Origin: Hydnum rufescens UP504
Lineage: Eukaryota > Basidiomycota > Agaricomycetes > Cantharellales > Hydnaceae
Assembly: GCA_014904985.1 (NCBI GenBank)
Contig: MU128909.1
Span: 782,602-846,601, forward strand
Length of the DNA stretch: 64,000 nt
Reading direction: 5' to 3'
The notes below the pieces were generated by a model. That model ran no database searches. It was not told where the DNA came from and saw only the letters and a program-made list of their open reading frames with translations. The translations under genes and the position numbers were made by a program. Positions 25,129 to 38,449 of the stretch are shown here, in pieces. The stretch's first letter is position 1; every line of letters begins with the position of its first letter.

Positions 25129-27684
25129 ATGCCTTCGTTGCTTTCTCGTCGTAAAGTGCAATCGCAAGTTAGCGCACCCTCCGCATCACCATTGCCAACA
25201 TTGTCGAATTCTACTCCTACCCCCGACCCGGTTGAGACCTCTGTTGAAGCCTCCCCTAGAGTCTCAAACCCATGGGGCTTTCCCATGGCTCCACCCCCTT
25301 CTTCTCCCCCTTCGTCTCGTGTGGGACTTCTCATCGAGCTGCCAGACGTTTTTGTTTTTCCACCTGTGGAGGACCCTGTTCAGGAAGCCCTTTGTGTATG
25401 GGACTCCAAGACTGAGGCCGTAAACATTGAAGCCTCGGATGTCGAGTCAGGTCTGATGGTGAGACTTTATGGTCCATTCACATAGCAAGCTTGGCGAACG
25501 GATATTGATTTCATCGCCATGCAGGATAATCCCAAGGGACCAGACTGGATTGGTCTTTCGGAGGCTCTCAAGTACATTAGAGATGCTCATGCCGACGTCC
25601 CTCCATTTAGACGCATGTCTGAGGAGGAGTTGGAAACCAGCTCCGTAGTAATGCCTCGCAAGTCCACCTCATCTTTGTCTTCTGGCACATCGTCCTCTTG
25701 GTCAAAGTGTAGCATTGACACCGACCCCACCTCGCTCGCATACGCCGACATCCCGAGCATATCCACGCCAACGAAGCAAAAGATGTTCGGTGCGATTCGA
25801 CTCGCTTTTCGAGGCTCAATCAGTAAGGTCGGCCAAGAGCTCAAACCCTCCACATCATCTTCGCCACCTACATCAGCCCCCCCCTCGAAGCGACGCCGAA
25901 TGCCCGTCAGCGTTCCAGATGTGTCCAAGCTCGGGGACTTGCCGTCGGAGACTTCTACAAAACTGGTGAGGCGGGCATCTTCCCCTGGGCCCCAGGAGCT
26001 GCTCCAACTCGAGCGAGAGAACAAATTTATCCCTCGACGTCCCGGCTCGCCTCCTCCGTCCAAGAGCTTTCCCGTCCAGACCCAAGCTCCACCAAGTCCC
26101 AATAACCTTGCCCCTAGTCTGCCACATAGTCCATCCATCGAATGTATTCCAGATTTGCTTGCAACTCGCGCATCCCTTCCACCTCTGCAGGCACAGAGGC
26201 CTTCTGGCAATGCCAATAATGGGACCTCGACGGACCTCTCATCACAGCCTTCTATTCCTGCTCCTGTTTCGTCACTCATTATCTCCACTCCCGTTTCTAA
26301 GCCTGCTGCTTCCCTTGCTTTGCCAATTTCGGCGGAGACCATGGTCGGCAGTACTATATCTACATTCGAGAGCAGCGCTTTCACTGCCAAACCGGAGACT
26401 CTCCGAGGTATCGCCAATGTGTCCGAGCTGGGTGTTTTGAAAGGGACTGCCAACAATAAGACAACCACAGCTGTGGATCCTCCGCGCCGTACATCGCCTC
26501 CTACTTCTTCGTTAACCGAAGCTTCGCCTGCAGCTACACTAGCACCTGGTGCACGACCGCGAAGCCTGTCCGGCACATTCTCGAGACTTTTTAAACGTTC
26601 TGCGGCGCCAGCTCTTGCCACTACACCTGCTCCTCGTAGTCCTAAATCTTCGGCCTTTGCTACACCCTCAGCGCCCGTTAAGCCCTCGGTTTCTGTTGGA
26701 CTTGCCATCCCGTCTAAAACCCCGACTTCCGCCATGTCTCTCTCTCAGACGACAAATTCGCCTCAGTCTGATCCCGAGCCCGTCGATGCCTTGGAATCAC
26801 AAACAGCTCCAAAACGTAGCCCATCGCCCCCTCGTCTGACTGTGGACATTGACACCCTTGCGCCCAGTGCCAAGAATCCGGGAGCTCCAATGCATATCCC
26901 TGATATTGCCCCGGAGATCGATCCATTGTCTGTTTGGCGGGCCGAGCCTGCTGGGTTGGTAAAAGGTCCGCCCCATCTTCCGGAATTCTCCTTCTCGCCT
27001 GTACCGGTGCACCAGGAGACACCCGAGTCCAAGGCCGTCGGAGTAGCCCCCGAAATCGTTCATGGCTCTCCTGCAACGCACGATACGGGCGAGCATGCTC
27101 GGATTCGACCTCAGAAGCCCAAGACCCGCAGGTCATCCCGTTCTAAACGAATCATTGCTTCAGTTCCACCCTTGGTGGATTTTACACTTCCTCCGATGGC
27201 GTTCGACGGGTTTACTGAGGCCTTTGACCCTCATCTCTTACGCAATGCGTCCACGCGCCAGAACGTGCGACATAAGAGATCAGGTACAGTGAAGTTGCGG
27301 ACTCGTCAGGGAAAAATCTCGGTGCGCAAACCCTCCGCATCAAGTCGGATTCCTGCATCTGTTAAACGCGAACTTCCTCCTCTTCCCCCTCCCCCCACGG
27401 GCCCCATCCCCGCTATTCCATCTCAGGATGCCACCGTAGTGGAGAATCGGCCTTCGACCCCAGCGCCAGACCTGCCCAACCTACATTCCCCTCCGCCGCC
27501 GCCTGTTCTGCATCCCAAATTCCAGAAGATGGGAAAGGGTACACCACGTCACAAGACTCTGAAGCCCAGTATGAAAACCCCTCCACAAATCGGAGTCCCG
27601 GTGGACGTTGGACTTGGACTTGGACTGGGACTCAGTTTTGATCTCATGGAGGGCCAGACAAATATTAATGCTGTCAAAGAGTGA
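25129..27684 (+). CDS. Long Pro/Ser-rich, largely disordered protein
   Basis: Family not recognised. Two exons, 25129-25458 and 25525-27684, join over a 66-bp GT-AG intron to give 829 residues. The ordered-looking part is short: RVGLLIELPDVFVFPPVEDP at about residues 64-83 and, just after the intron, PKGPDWIGLSEALKYIRDAH. The remainder is dominated by Ser, Pro, Thr and Ala, with scattered basic patches (SKRRRMP, KPKTRRSSRSKRI) that could be nuclear localisation signals, and poly-Pro segments (LPPLPPPPTGPIP) of SH3/WW-binding type. The C-terminus has a Gly/Leu alternation (DVGLGLGLGLSFDL). Composition suggests a signalling or cytoskeletal scaffold, but this is inference. The coding frame is uninterrupted over 2.1 kb, which argues for selection. 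Confidence 0.8.
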
Positions 27685-27964
27685 TTTTGTGTCTATATGA
27701 TCCCGAGAAGTACAAGGGTGTGCATGCACACTCTCATCTCGTTGATTTTCGACGTAGCCTTGATTGCTTCATTTAAATATTTCTTAGTCATTCGCTACTT
27801 TTCTTCTCCACTGCAGTTGTCGTCGCATTTGTATGTAGCCACCCATGGATTTCAGTTTACAATTGATAATTTTGCACCATTCCGCGCCCGAGCCACGTTT
27901 CGCTCATCCTTGACCGTCCTCTAGGATCCGTCTTCCCTGTGAGTGATTATGACCCTCCTACTAG

Positions 27965-28528
27965 CTAGTTTCCATCCAGAGGGACGACCGTCGTCTCTCC
28001 ATGCGAAAACGTCCGTAATCCCGTTCGTATGATCCTCAAGCGGGACGGGCAATTGGGATCGGGGCACGCGATTTCCGCATCGGTCGTCATCCAGTCATTC
28101 GAATCGGTCGGACGCTGCTTCGCGGCGAGGAGCGGAAGGACACTAGCTAATCTCCAAATAATTCGATCCAAAAAATCCATCGCGACCGCGTGCGTGGACG
28201 TTTGACAGTCAGTGGTGGGACCCTCTATATCATCTGGCAGATGATGATGTATTGTAGAATATTTATTTTTGGGACGCACCGAGGGAATAAATCGACATCC
28301 CTTGTCCGGGGGAAGATATAGCATCTCCCCCTGCAGAGTGAAATAATCCCCTAGCTTTGCGCCGCAGAGAAGGCGTGGTGGTGGGGCCTCTGGGTCTGGG
28401 TCTGGGTCTGGGTCGGGGGGTGGGGGGACGACGACTTGTACCTTGAGATCGTACAGCTGGAACGAGTCGTCGTCGGCCTTGGTGGTTGGCGCCTCTGATC
28501 GAGCTATGTGTTCTCGAGCGTCCGGCAT
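27965..28528 (-). CDS. TIGR04076-family small protein
   Basis: Small soluble protein of a family of unknown function found in bacteria and fungi. The single frame from ATG 28528 encodes 187 residues. Family features are DDSFQLYDLKVQVV, CGAKLGDYFTLQGEMLYLPP, SVLPLLAAKQRPTDSNDWMT and TDAEIACPDPNCPSRLRIIR, the last with its CxxxxC pair. The segment between the LYLPP and VLPLLAAKQR blocks is about 60 residues, where other members I recall have about ten, and it reads like intron sequence. A non-canonical GC-AG intron or a true insertion could explain this. An Asp-Pro repeat (DPDPDPDPE) precedes CGAK and comes from a GGGTCT tandem repeat. Biochemical role unknown. Confidence 0.75.
   Translation of the reverse strand: MPDAREHIARSEAPTTKADDDSFQLYDLKVQVVVPPPPDPDPDPDPEAPPPRLLCGAKLGDYFTLQGEMLYLPPDKGCRFIPSVRPKNKYSTIHHHLPDDIEGPTTDCQTSTHAVAMDFLDRIIWRLASVLPLLAAKQRPTDSNDWMTTDAEIACPDPNCPSRLRIIRTGLRTFSHGETTVVPLDGN
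28385..28416. repeat. GGGTCT hexanucleotide repeat
   Basis: Four tandem copies of GGGTCT on the plus strand, then a G-rich run. On the minus strand they encode the Asp-Pro tract of the TIGR04076-family protein. Confidence 0.8.
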
Positions 28529-29002
28529 GTGATATTCAACGATTTGTCGTGGAGAATGCTTGTACTATGGGGTCTGTGGGGGACGCGGTTCGTGGAATGA
28601 TTAAGAAGTAAATATTGGGGCGGACAGGGGAGATGAGTACCTACTCGGGCCCACAATCGATGCAACTACAGATCCCCCCAAAGTCGTTTCTCCAGTCTTT
28701 GGTTCTCGCAGATAACCAAATCAGGCTAGTTTTCCTAAGTTGGCCGTGACAGTTCGCATGACGGGTCACTCCGACGTTATGGACACCCCTAGTATGGAAA
28801 TCCGTCACCGACAGGACTTTGACTTTTCAGCCAGACATAAATCAGACCCCAATAGAACACCACTCATCATCCATCGTTTGGCACCCACTGACAGTGATAC
28901 CTGCCTTAGCATTAATATTGTCATTTTTTCGAGTATGAGAGCAGCAAATCGATACCTGGCAAAGTGCATATAATACATGCATAGAACAAACATGCAGAAT
29001 AC
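28529..29002. other. Intergenic
   Basis: Promoter of the TIGR04076-family gene and 3' flank of the FAH/hydrolase gene. Nothing else seen. Confidence 0.5.
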
Positions 29003-31285
29003 CTACAATCGCGCGGAAATAGCACGACTGGGAGCGTGGTGCTCCCCAATGAACTTCATCATTTCCTCTGCGGTCCTCTTCCAATCCTCAAGATGTGCCC
29101 AATGGCCTACGTCTTCCAGCACCAAAAACTGCGCATTGCGGATCTTCTTCTGAATATATTCAGCGTCCGAGTGGAGTGGAGTCATCCTATCCTCACGGCC
29201 AATGATGATCATCGTCTCTGCGCTGATATTCTCATAGTTCGGAATCGAGGTGCCCTGCGCTAAGGCCATGAAAGCACGGGCGAATCCTTCCAAGTCTGTG
29301 CCTACTAGAGCAGAACGTATTTTCGAGGCGACGAGAGGTAGAGTTTCGCGAGTCTTCTTGCTCAATCCGGCGTTGACGAGAGGCATGAGGATGGAAGGTG
29401 AAAACCCGTGCGCAAGAATTCCCGCTGCGCGAGATATAAGAGCACTCGAGAGTTCTGGGATGGAGGGTCTGGCCGGCCTGATTAGAACTTGAGGGCAGTG
29501 TCAGTATTGAGCTTTCGATGTAATTGAAAAATCAGGGAACGCACAAAGTTTGGCAACCTTACTTGGGTATTTGGCCGCGAACGTAGTAGCAATGAGCTAC
29601 AGTAATCTCGATGTCAAGAAAAAGTGTCAATAGATCCAAAGGACCAACTTACCCCTCCCAAAGAGTGAGAAACCAAAACGACGGGTCGGTGGATTCCAAG
29701 AACATTAAGAACCTCGCCTACGCTCTCGGAAAAATCATCGATCGAGAGCTCCTGAAGTTCAGGACGCAAGGGACTACGACCATGCCCTTCAAGGTCTAGA
29801 CTCACAAGCCTGTGCGTCTTGTTGATGGAAGAAGCCTCGATTAGTGGGGCGAAAGTGTTGGTTGATTCGCCTATGCCGTGCACGAACATTACACTAGGTG
29901 CATTCGCGGATGCATTAGGATCAGAGGGTTCCAGCACGTGGACGTAAAGGCGTTTTCCCGAGGGAAGATTTAGAAGCAGAGAGTCTAAGCGCCTATGGTA
30001 AGTAAAATTAGGAATAGATTAACATCCATCGAACAAGTGAGGTTTCTCTTACGTTGGGAACCCAAGCGTGGGTATCATGCGGACGGGGTCGCACGATGGC
30101 GGAAGGGCGTCGGCAGCCGCCACCACGTTGGAAAGAGTTCCCAATTCGGTAATTGTCACCTCTACTTTATCGCCGGGTTTCAAAAAGACGGGCGGTTTCT
30201 GACTGCTTCCAACTCCAGCTGCAAAATCCGATATCAGCCAGATATACATTATGAAGGATTTCGAAGTGATGCGGTAAATGTGCTTACCGGGGGTCCCTGT
30301 AGCAATTACATCGCCTGGCTGTAAACTGAGCATCCCCGAGAAGTCATTAACAGAATTAAAAGGAGCACGAGGATCAAATCACGTTATGCCCTTAGAACAA
30401 GTCTCTATCAAAGTCGGAATATCGAAGATGAGTTCTGTTGTATTCTGGCATTGCCTGAGTTCGCCGTTTACGCGGGTCTCGAGCATCAGATTCTTCCAAT
30501 CTAACTGAAACGCTGGAGAAGAGTGGGAAAAATCGTTAGGGTATGCCCGATTACCTAGGAAGCGACATACACACCTGGAATAGCATAAGGACCCATGGGA
30601 CAGAACGTGTCTAAAGACTTTCCAATGTAAAATTGTTTATGGTCACGCTGGAGATCTCGAGCCGAAATCTACCCAAGCACCAAAATCAATCTAGCGACTC
30701 TTCACCACCATGATCGCCCAATGCAAGTTCACGTACATCGTTGATAATGGTCGCACCCCAGACGTGCTTCCATGCATCTTCTTTCCTTATCCCAAGCCCC
30801 CCTTGCCGATGATGATACCCAGTTCGCCCTCGTAATCTACAGCATTCGTCACTGTAGAATGATGATATATCTGTGCACCATGCGGGATGATCGATGACCC
30901 TCGCTTGGTGAAAAGCATCGGGAATTGTGGCTCCCCAGCAGACACAGTGGCGCTGGGCGTCTTCTGGATTTCCCTAGCTCCAAGGGTCACTTTGAGGACG
31001 AAAACGAACTGGAAAGAAAGATGCCCACTTGACGTGATCCAAATAGTTCTTCGCGATACCGATCACATCCCTTCCCCTGAGGGGAGCGAGGATCTCCACA
31101 GCGGCGATATCCTCTTGGGGAGTGCCACCAGTCAAGCTCCTCGATACAGCATCCCAATTCTCGATAACGTCGTACAGGTCCGTGACATATCTCCCCAAGA
31201 CAGTGCACGGCGCAACTGTATTTCCTATCGCGAGGCCCAGTGTACCCTTGGGGAAATACTTGGAACGGTCTAGTGCACAGGGCTC
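29003..31285 (-). CDS. Fumarylacetoacetate hydrolase-family domain joined to alpha/beta-hydrolase
   Basis: Apparent two-domain enzyme. FAH-family exons read in order: [14 protein letters not shown] and [38 protein letters not shown] with [17 protein letters not shown] (acidic residues of the metal site), [45 protein letters not shown] and [19 protein letters not shown], then a beta-rich end [11 protein letters not shown] good donor (30052) and acceptor (29993) then splice it in frame into an alpha/beta-hydrolase: [16 protein letters not shown], nucleophile elbow [10 protein letters not shown], acidic residue in [10 protein letters not shown], histidine in VGHWAHLE. Without that splice the FAH part ends at a TAA overlapping the donor. 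Two anomalies: one base seems missing after GKGG near 30795-30803, giving an immediate stop, and no convincing first exon with ATG was found upstream of 31285. Likely acts on acylpyruvate or ring-cleavage products; substrate unknown. Confidence 0.7.
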
Positions 31286-32463
31286 CTGTTAGTAGCCCAG
31301 ACTCTCATAGGACCAGAGTAGGACGGAATCCCTACAGGAGAGAAAGCGCAACACCATTAGCCAGGTCGATTCAAGATTCCCAAATTCACATTCACCCGCC
31401 CCATATGACCCAAATATCCACTTAGGATAGAAGCGGAATTCGCGGAAGCATTTCATCCCCGGAAGTTTCCGCAATTCACCGTCTCGGACATAGTACCAGA
31501 GCTATCACATCAGAGGAAACGCCTGGACATGCACCTTTGGCTGTCCTTTGCCCTCCTTTGGCCTCAGCAACCCTCTCGAGGCGTGACAATGGGCCGCAGA
31601 ATCCTCCAAGGTCACCAGCCCCACAAAACTTTTTTTTGGGACCCCAAGGTATTGAAAGAAGCATGGGCCGGGAACCAATAAGTGCACTACTCTTCGTTTG
31701 TAAAATTAGACGAGTTCGAATCCACCCCACTCAATCTGGGTGACCATCCAATGGGCAATTTAGCCCAGACTAGCCTAGATTCAACTTTCTCGGCACAGCG
31801 CAACCATAGGTCAATATGCCCAGGACAAATCGCACATTAACTTACTATCAATGAAAGTGGGGGTTGGACCGGATTGTCTATAGGATTTTCAAGTTACCCC
31901 GGCCACGATATCGACAAGCCGGCCTAGGTTCAAGTCGACCGGGGAGGTATTTGTTTACATGGACTAGAAAATTGCACAACAGCCCACTAGGCTCGATCGA
32001 CTGGTTTTCAACGGGGTCGCAATATCAGCCACGTCCCAGTATCGACGGCCTCGATTAGATTTAAGATGTGGGGGAGTACATCTTCCAAATTCATGCATGT
32101 AAATATATTCAGGTGCATTTTGAGGGTTTTTAATCTCACGAGCTATTTCCAAGGTTGTAATTTTGCACCAGCGATGAAATCAACGACTCAGTTCAGATTC
32201 GAGTGTGGCTGAGAATAAAGCAAAGTGATCCTCTCCGACTGGCCTAAAGCCCACTAGCTCCAATCTATTCTAACCCAGCTGATTTGCCCAACGCGGGATC
32301 GAACCATCGCCAGAGGAAGTACCACTTCTATAATGCTACCAGGTGGATGTATTCTTATTTACAGGTCCGGGGAAATACAGGCGGGGCAGAGCACAAACAA
32401 ACAAAAAATTCTAAGAGGCGTAGCCGCCGACTGCTCTTTCATCTCCATTGCATGATTATTCAC
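31286..32463. other. Intergenic, may hold the first exon of the FAH gene
   Basis: The missing 5' exon of the FAH/hydrolase gene should lie in the right-hand neighbourhood of 31285, but no FAH-like N-terminus was recognised. Otherwise no gene. A tRNA-like T-arm near 32290 was rejected. Confidence 0.35.
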
Positions 32464-34506
<2,043 letters not shown>

Positions 34507-37500
34507 TAGCCAAGTTTGAGCATTTCTAGAGGATGGGTCAATCGATCACTGAGATCTTCTTGCGATACCGTGGAATATTACCGAAAGGCTGCTACATGCA
34601 AACTAAGAGCCTTGCAGGACATAGGGGGCCGCATTACGCCTTTATTGCCTGAATTCCCAATTTTGCAAACTTACACGCCACACTTCGCTCCCTCTCACTC
34701 TGCACCCGTACGAGGATTTCCGGACTGGTGTCAAGCCCAGAATCCAATCTCCGACGTCGCCTCGCACTAATGTGACTTCATTTCAACGTTCTTAACAACA
34801 TGAACGTCAATAATAGCAAGCACACGCCTAGTTCGTATATGAAGGAATACAAAGGGAAGGGAAGAACGTCCGCCAAGTGAGGAGGGAGGACGAGACCGGT
34901 CGTCGTCGATTTAGTATCGTACTGAGACCGGACGATGTGTAATGATGAGGTGGTAGTGATGGTGGGCGTGTGCGATGGTATGTGCCAGTACAGATAGATA
35001 TATTATGGGGGGAGATGGGCATAAACTAGGGGGGATCGCGGTGGCTGCATTGACAGGGCGACAAGAATATAGTTGAGGAGGACACCCAGGGGGTACACGC
35101 GACACGGTCGTCTGATTGAGCGAGGCTTGCCGGTATGGGTCATACCACGCCAACCTTAGATGCAACTGTCCGTTCGGATTCAAGCTTGGCTTTGTTCATC
35201 TCGAACGCCTGCAGACTGGGGATTAGGACGAAGGAGGCTGTGCAGCAAATGGAGCAGAAACGGACCTCTTGTCTGCAGTCCTGCATTTTCGGACATGAGT
35301 GGTGTTCCGGCAGACGGTGCTGAGAGGGGGATGTGGGATCAGGGGTGCTAGGTGCTGCTGATGAGGATGGCTTGCAACTTACTGTTCCACAGAAATGGGA
35401 GGTGCAATGGGGCAGTCACCAACGATGCGGAGCGCTGCAGACCTGCACGGCGCTGAATCTTTAAATTGGCATCTTCGTTTAGCGGGCATTGTGGGCGAAA
35501 GTTGTGTACTGCGCTGAGGGGGGCTGTTATTCCGATGCTGACTGGAGTTAGCTTTATATCAGCCTCGAGGCCGCTTGCGTGTCGCGAGTTCGGATTCAAA
35601 TTGACGAATTCACCAAGTCTCCTACCCCTGAATTGTTTTGCCTCAGCGAGCCTCCGGCGCCTCCTGGGGGCCTGTGCCTGCAGTGACGGGCCATGGACCG
35701 CACGACCCTGATGCCCCGCGGTGGTCTGGACCATCATTTATTCTCCATCACGGACACCCCACAGGTACTCTCTTTTCCATCCCTACATCCGACATGAACG
35801 GCCAGTAAGCGTCACTTGACCTTCATTATGCGTATTATTTTCACATCCATGCCGTGCAGGGGTGCTTTTCCTGTTCAGCCCGTATCCGAGGGTGCGATAT
35901 TTGGCGCCTTTGCTTCTTTACGTTTTTCAGTGCGTACCCACCTGTTATCTAACTTATCTTCCAACCGCCCAATTTTCTTAATTATGACGACAGAATCCTC
36001 GTGGTCTACGCGTGTGAAGCTGGCTTGTCGAGTTGCTTCTGCGCATCATCAGATCTAGATAATTGTTGCTGATGCTACTTCTGGCCTGTACTTCTTTGTT
36101 TGTCAGAGCCAAACGCCCAAGTCCTAAGCCACGAACACGAAACCCGTGGACTTCCACTCCACCCATGCGCCCTCATTGATCTGTCAAGGGAAAAAAAAAC
36201 GATCCGCGCCGGAATAAACGTGGCATTCAAAATATTATGACAAAGGTGTTATATGAATATACTGACTTCGGTGGACTCCACATCATCATTTAGAATGCTA
36301 TGTGGCACAGGTGGAGGCTGGGAAGCCCCCGAATCAAAGGCTGCTGCTGTTGTAAGTACTGCGGATTGCTAACTTGTATTATTGCTATTGTAAACCACTT
36401 AAATCGTCCATTCCAACCTAATGCCAATCAATCTTCGGTGCAGGACATACACACCGAGTTCACGTTTCTATGAGTTCACATCTGGATGGGGAGAACATTC
36501 AATCCAGCGACAAAGATGCCCGAGGTTTAGGGGTCGATTCACATGTCGGGTGGTACATTGTCATGGAATAGGTCAATTCCTCAGGTGAAGGTATTAATCC
36601 TACACTGTCAGGCGAGCTTTGGTTCTAGATGAGCGTAGGGTGAAGAGGGGTCGAAGTACCAGGCTACAAGTGACAAGTGTAGCCAAATTAAAGATACATT
36701 TCTTCTGTTGTACGAAGTTGACCTTCACGGTGTCTGTCAAACTCAAAGATTGGGGCCATTGGGACACTAGGAAATCTGGGGAATTTATAGCTTCTGGAGC
36801 CTGATTCCCCTGCGCGCCTACTGCAGGATTAAGTCAGGCTCCAGAAGCTATGAGTTACATATTTGTCAGCATTACGTACGCAACACTACGTTTTCCTTCC
36901 ACAGAATGGCTTCAGCGCAGAAGAAATACTTCAAACCACGATCTCCTTTCCGGGAGGTCAGTGTCTATCGAAGAGCTTTTCTCCTTTTGAGCCCCCTTCC
37001 CTAATCCTTCCTGGGTGCGATGCCAGTTCATATTTCGTCGTCGCATGTTTTTCGCAGCGAACTTGTCATTATCGATGTTGGAACCCTGGGAACAGGTCCT
37101 CGTCCGTCTGTAGCTCTTCCCAACCTTCTTCCTGCAGGCATCCCATCCACTCATCGCCTCTAATGCTTTACTCGCACTCCTCTAGTCTCGGTGATCTTCC
37201 TCGTGATAGCAATTTTCGCCACGAGCTTGTACAAATATCTCCCACACCAGCTTGAGTTCCTTCGTTCCCGAGCTGTATTTTATTTCTCCGGGAAGGAGCT
37301 ATGATTCTGCACTATTTTTCTTGGTTGCTTAATTACCCAAAGTGCGTATATGCGAGCGCGACTCTCAGTTTTTTTCGGTCCGATTGGGCGGGCGGCTGAT
37401 GTTCTCTCCTCTGTGTATATTGCGATTGTAGTCCGTAAACATCGTCACTGGCGTCTGCTATTCGCGTTTTCGCTCTTGTTTTAGCGATAGATACATTAGA

Positions 37501-38449
37501 CCCCTTCTATAATGCAACCCTCCACCTTGATCCAAAAGCATGAACATTGACGATGATGGTGATGAATATCGAGATGGGAAGCAGCCTCCGTCACCTGATA
37601 ATCTCGTATCGTGCGAGACACTTATTCGATTTTCTTTCTCTCGTATGCGCCGCTGAGGTCGATGGACTTAGCGGGGCGTTCAGGACCTTGGTCCGTCCCA
37701 CAGAGATCGGCTATGTTCAGTTTCTCTTCGGAGCCCAGGTCTCTCCATTCGTCGTATGGGGGGCATTCCTGGAAGATTGGATTCGTGTCTCGAGGAGTTC
37801 GCCGCAGTGGCACGCCCTCGCTTTCATCTCGTACAGCCTATTGGGCAATGAATGCATGCCAGTTGCATGCCCCGTACGCATTGGCTTAGTCGACCAGATA
37901 ATAAAAACTAAGGAATTTGAAGAACCTTTGCTCCACTGCCTGATAAAACAAACCGTGGAGCTAGCACAGGCCGATCTCCTGTAGCTGAGACCATATATGC
38001 ACTCCTGCCGACCCGTATACGGACCAAACACAGCTATCCGCTTCCACAGTTGCGACAGCGTATTTCATCTGACGCACCTCGTGGGTCCCTTAAGGCGTAC
38101 CGTTTCCAAATTGAAAATCGCTGGATTGGTCGAGCTCGAGTAGGCTTGGGAGGACATCCACCCCAACTCAGTCATGAGGTACCATTATATTTGAGCGGAA
38201 ATGGGTCAAAAACATAACGTAGGAGAAAATGGGCTGCAGGACTGCATGTGCAGTCCCATGAACGAGAAATAAAGTAGAGGGCAGCGAAATCGGTCTGGTT
38301 GGATCACAGAAAGAGGGAATATCCAGATGGAAGAATAGTGAAGGTCCATTTACCATTGTCAACGAGTGTGGATGCGATGGCGACGTATCTGGGGGTATCC
38401 AGATGGCTAAACCAATACGGAGTGAAAGTGAAATTCACACTAGGGCTAT
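34507..38449. other. Gene-poor region
   Basis: No supportable gene in 3.9 kb. Open frames at 35348-35737 (minus), 36863-37255 (plus) and 37547-37984 (plus) are up to 145 codons but show no family motif. A perfect hairpin lies at 36787-36851. Confidence 0.4.
36787..36851. repeat. Perfect 18-bp inverted repeat (hairpin)
   Basis: ATAGCTTCTGGAGCCTGA at 36787-36804 is the exact reverse complement of 36834-36851, with a 29-nt loop. No T-run follows, so it is not a simple terminator; it may be a remnant of a foldback element or a structured RNA. Confidence 0.85.

Noticed and set aside
29614..29937. Alpha/beta-hydrolase frame as a separate gene starting at 29937
   Set aside because: The apparent start is a GTG, not ATG; the frame continues upstream to a splice acceptor at 29993.
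31700..31730. GTTCGAATCC box resembling a tRNA B-box
   Set aside because: Flanking bases cannot form a T-stem and no A-box lies at the right distance.
32289..32340. tRNA-like T-arm (minus strand GGTTCGATCCCGCG)
   Set aside because: The T-stem and acceptor strands do not pair and no D-arm or anticodon loop of correct size is present.
37547..38031. Opposed 145- and 104-codon frames
   Set aside because: No family motif; internal composition inconsistent with the neighbouring genes.
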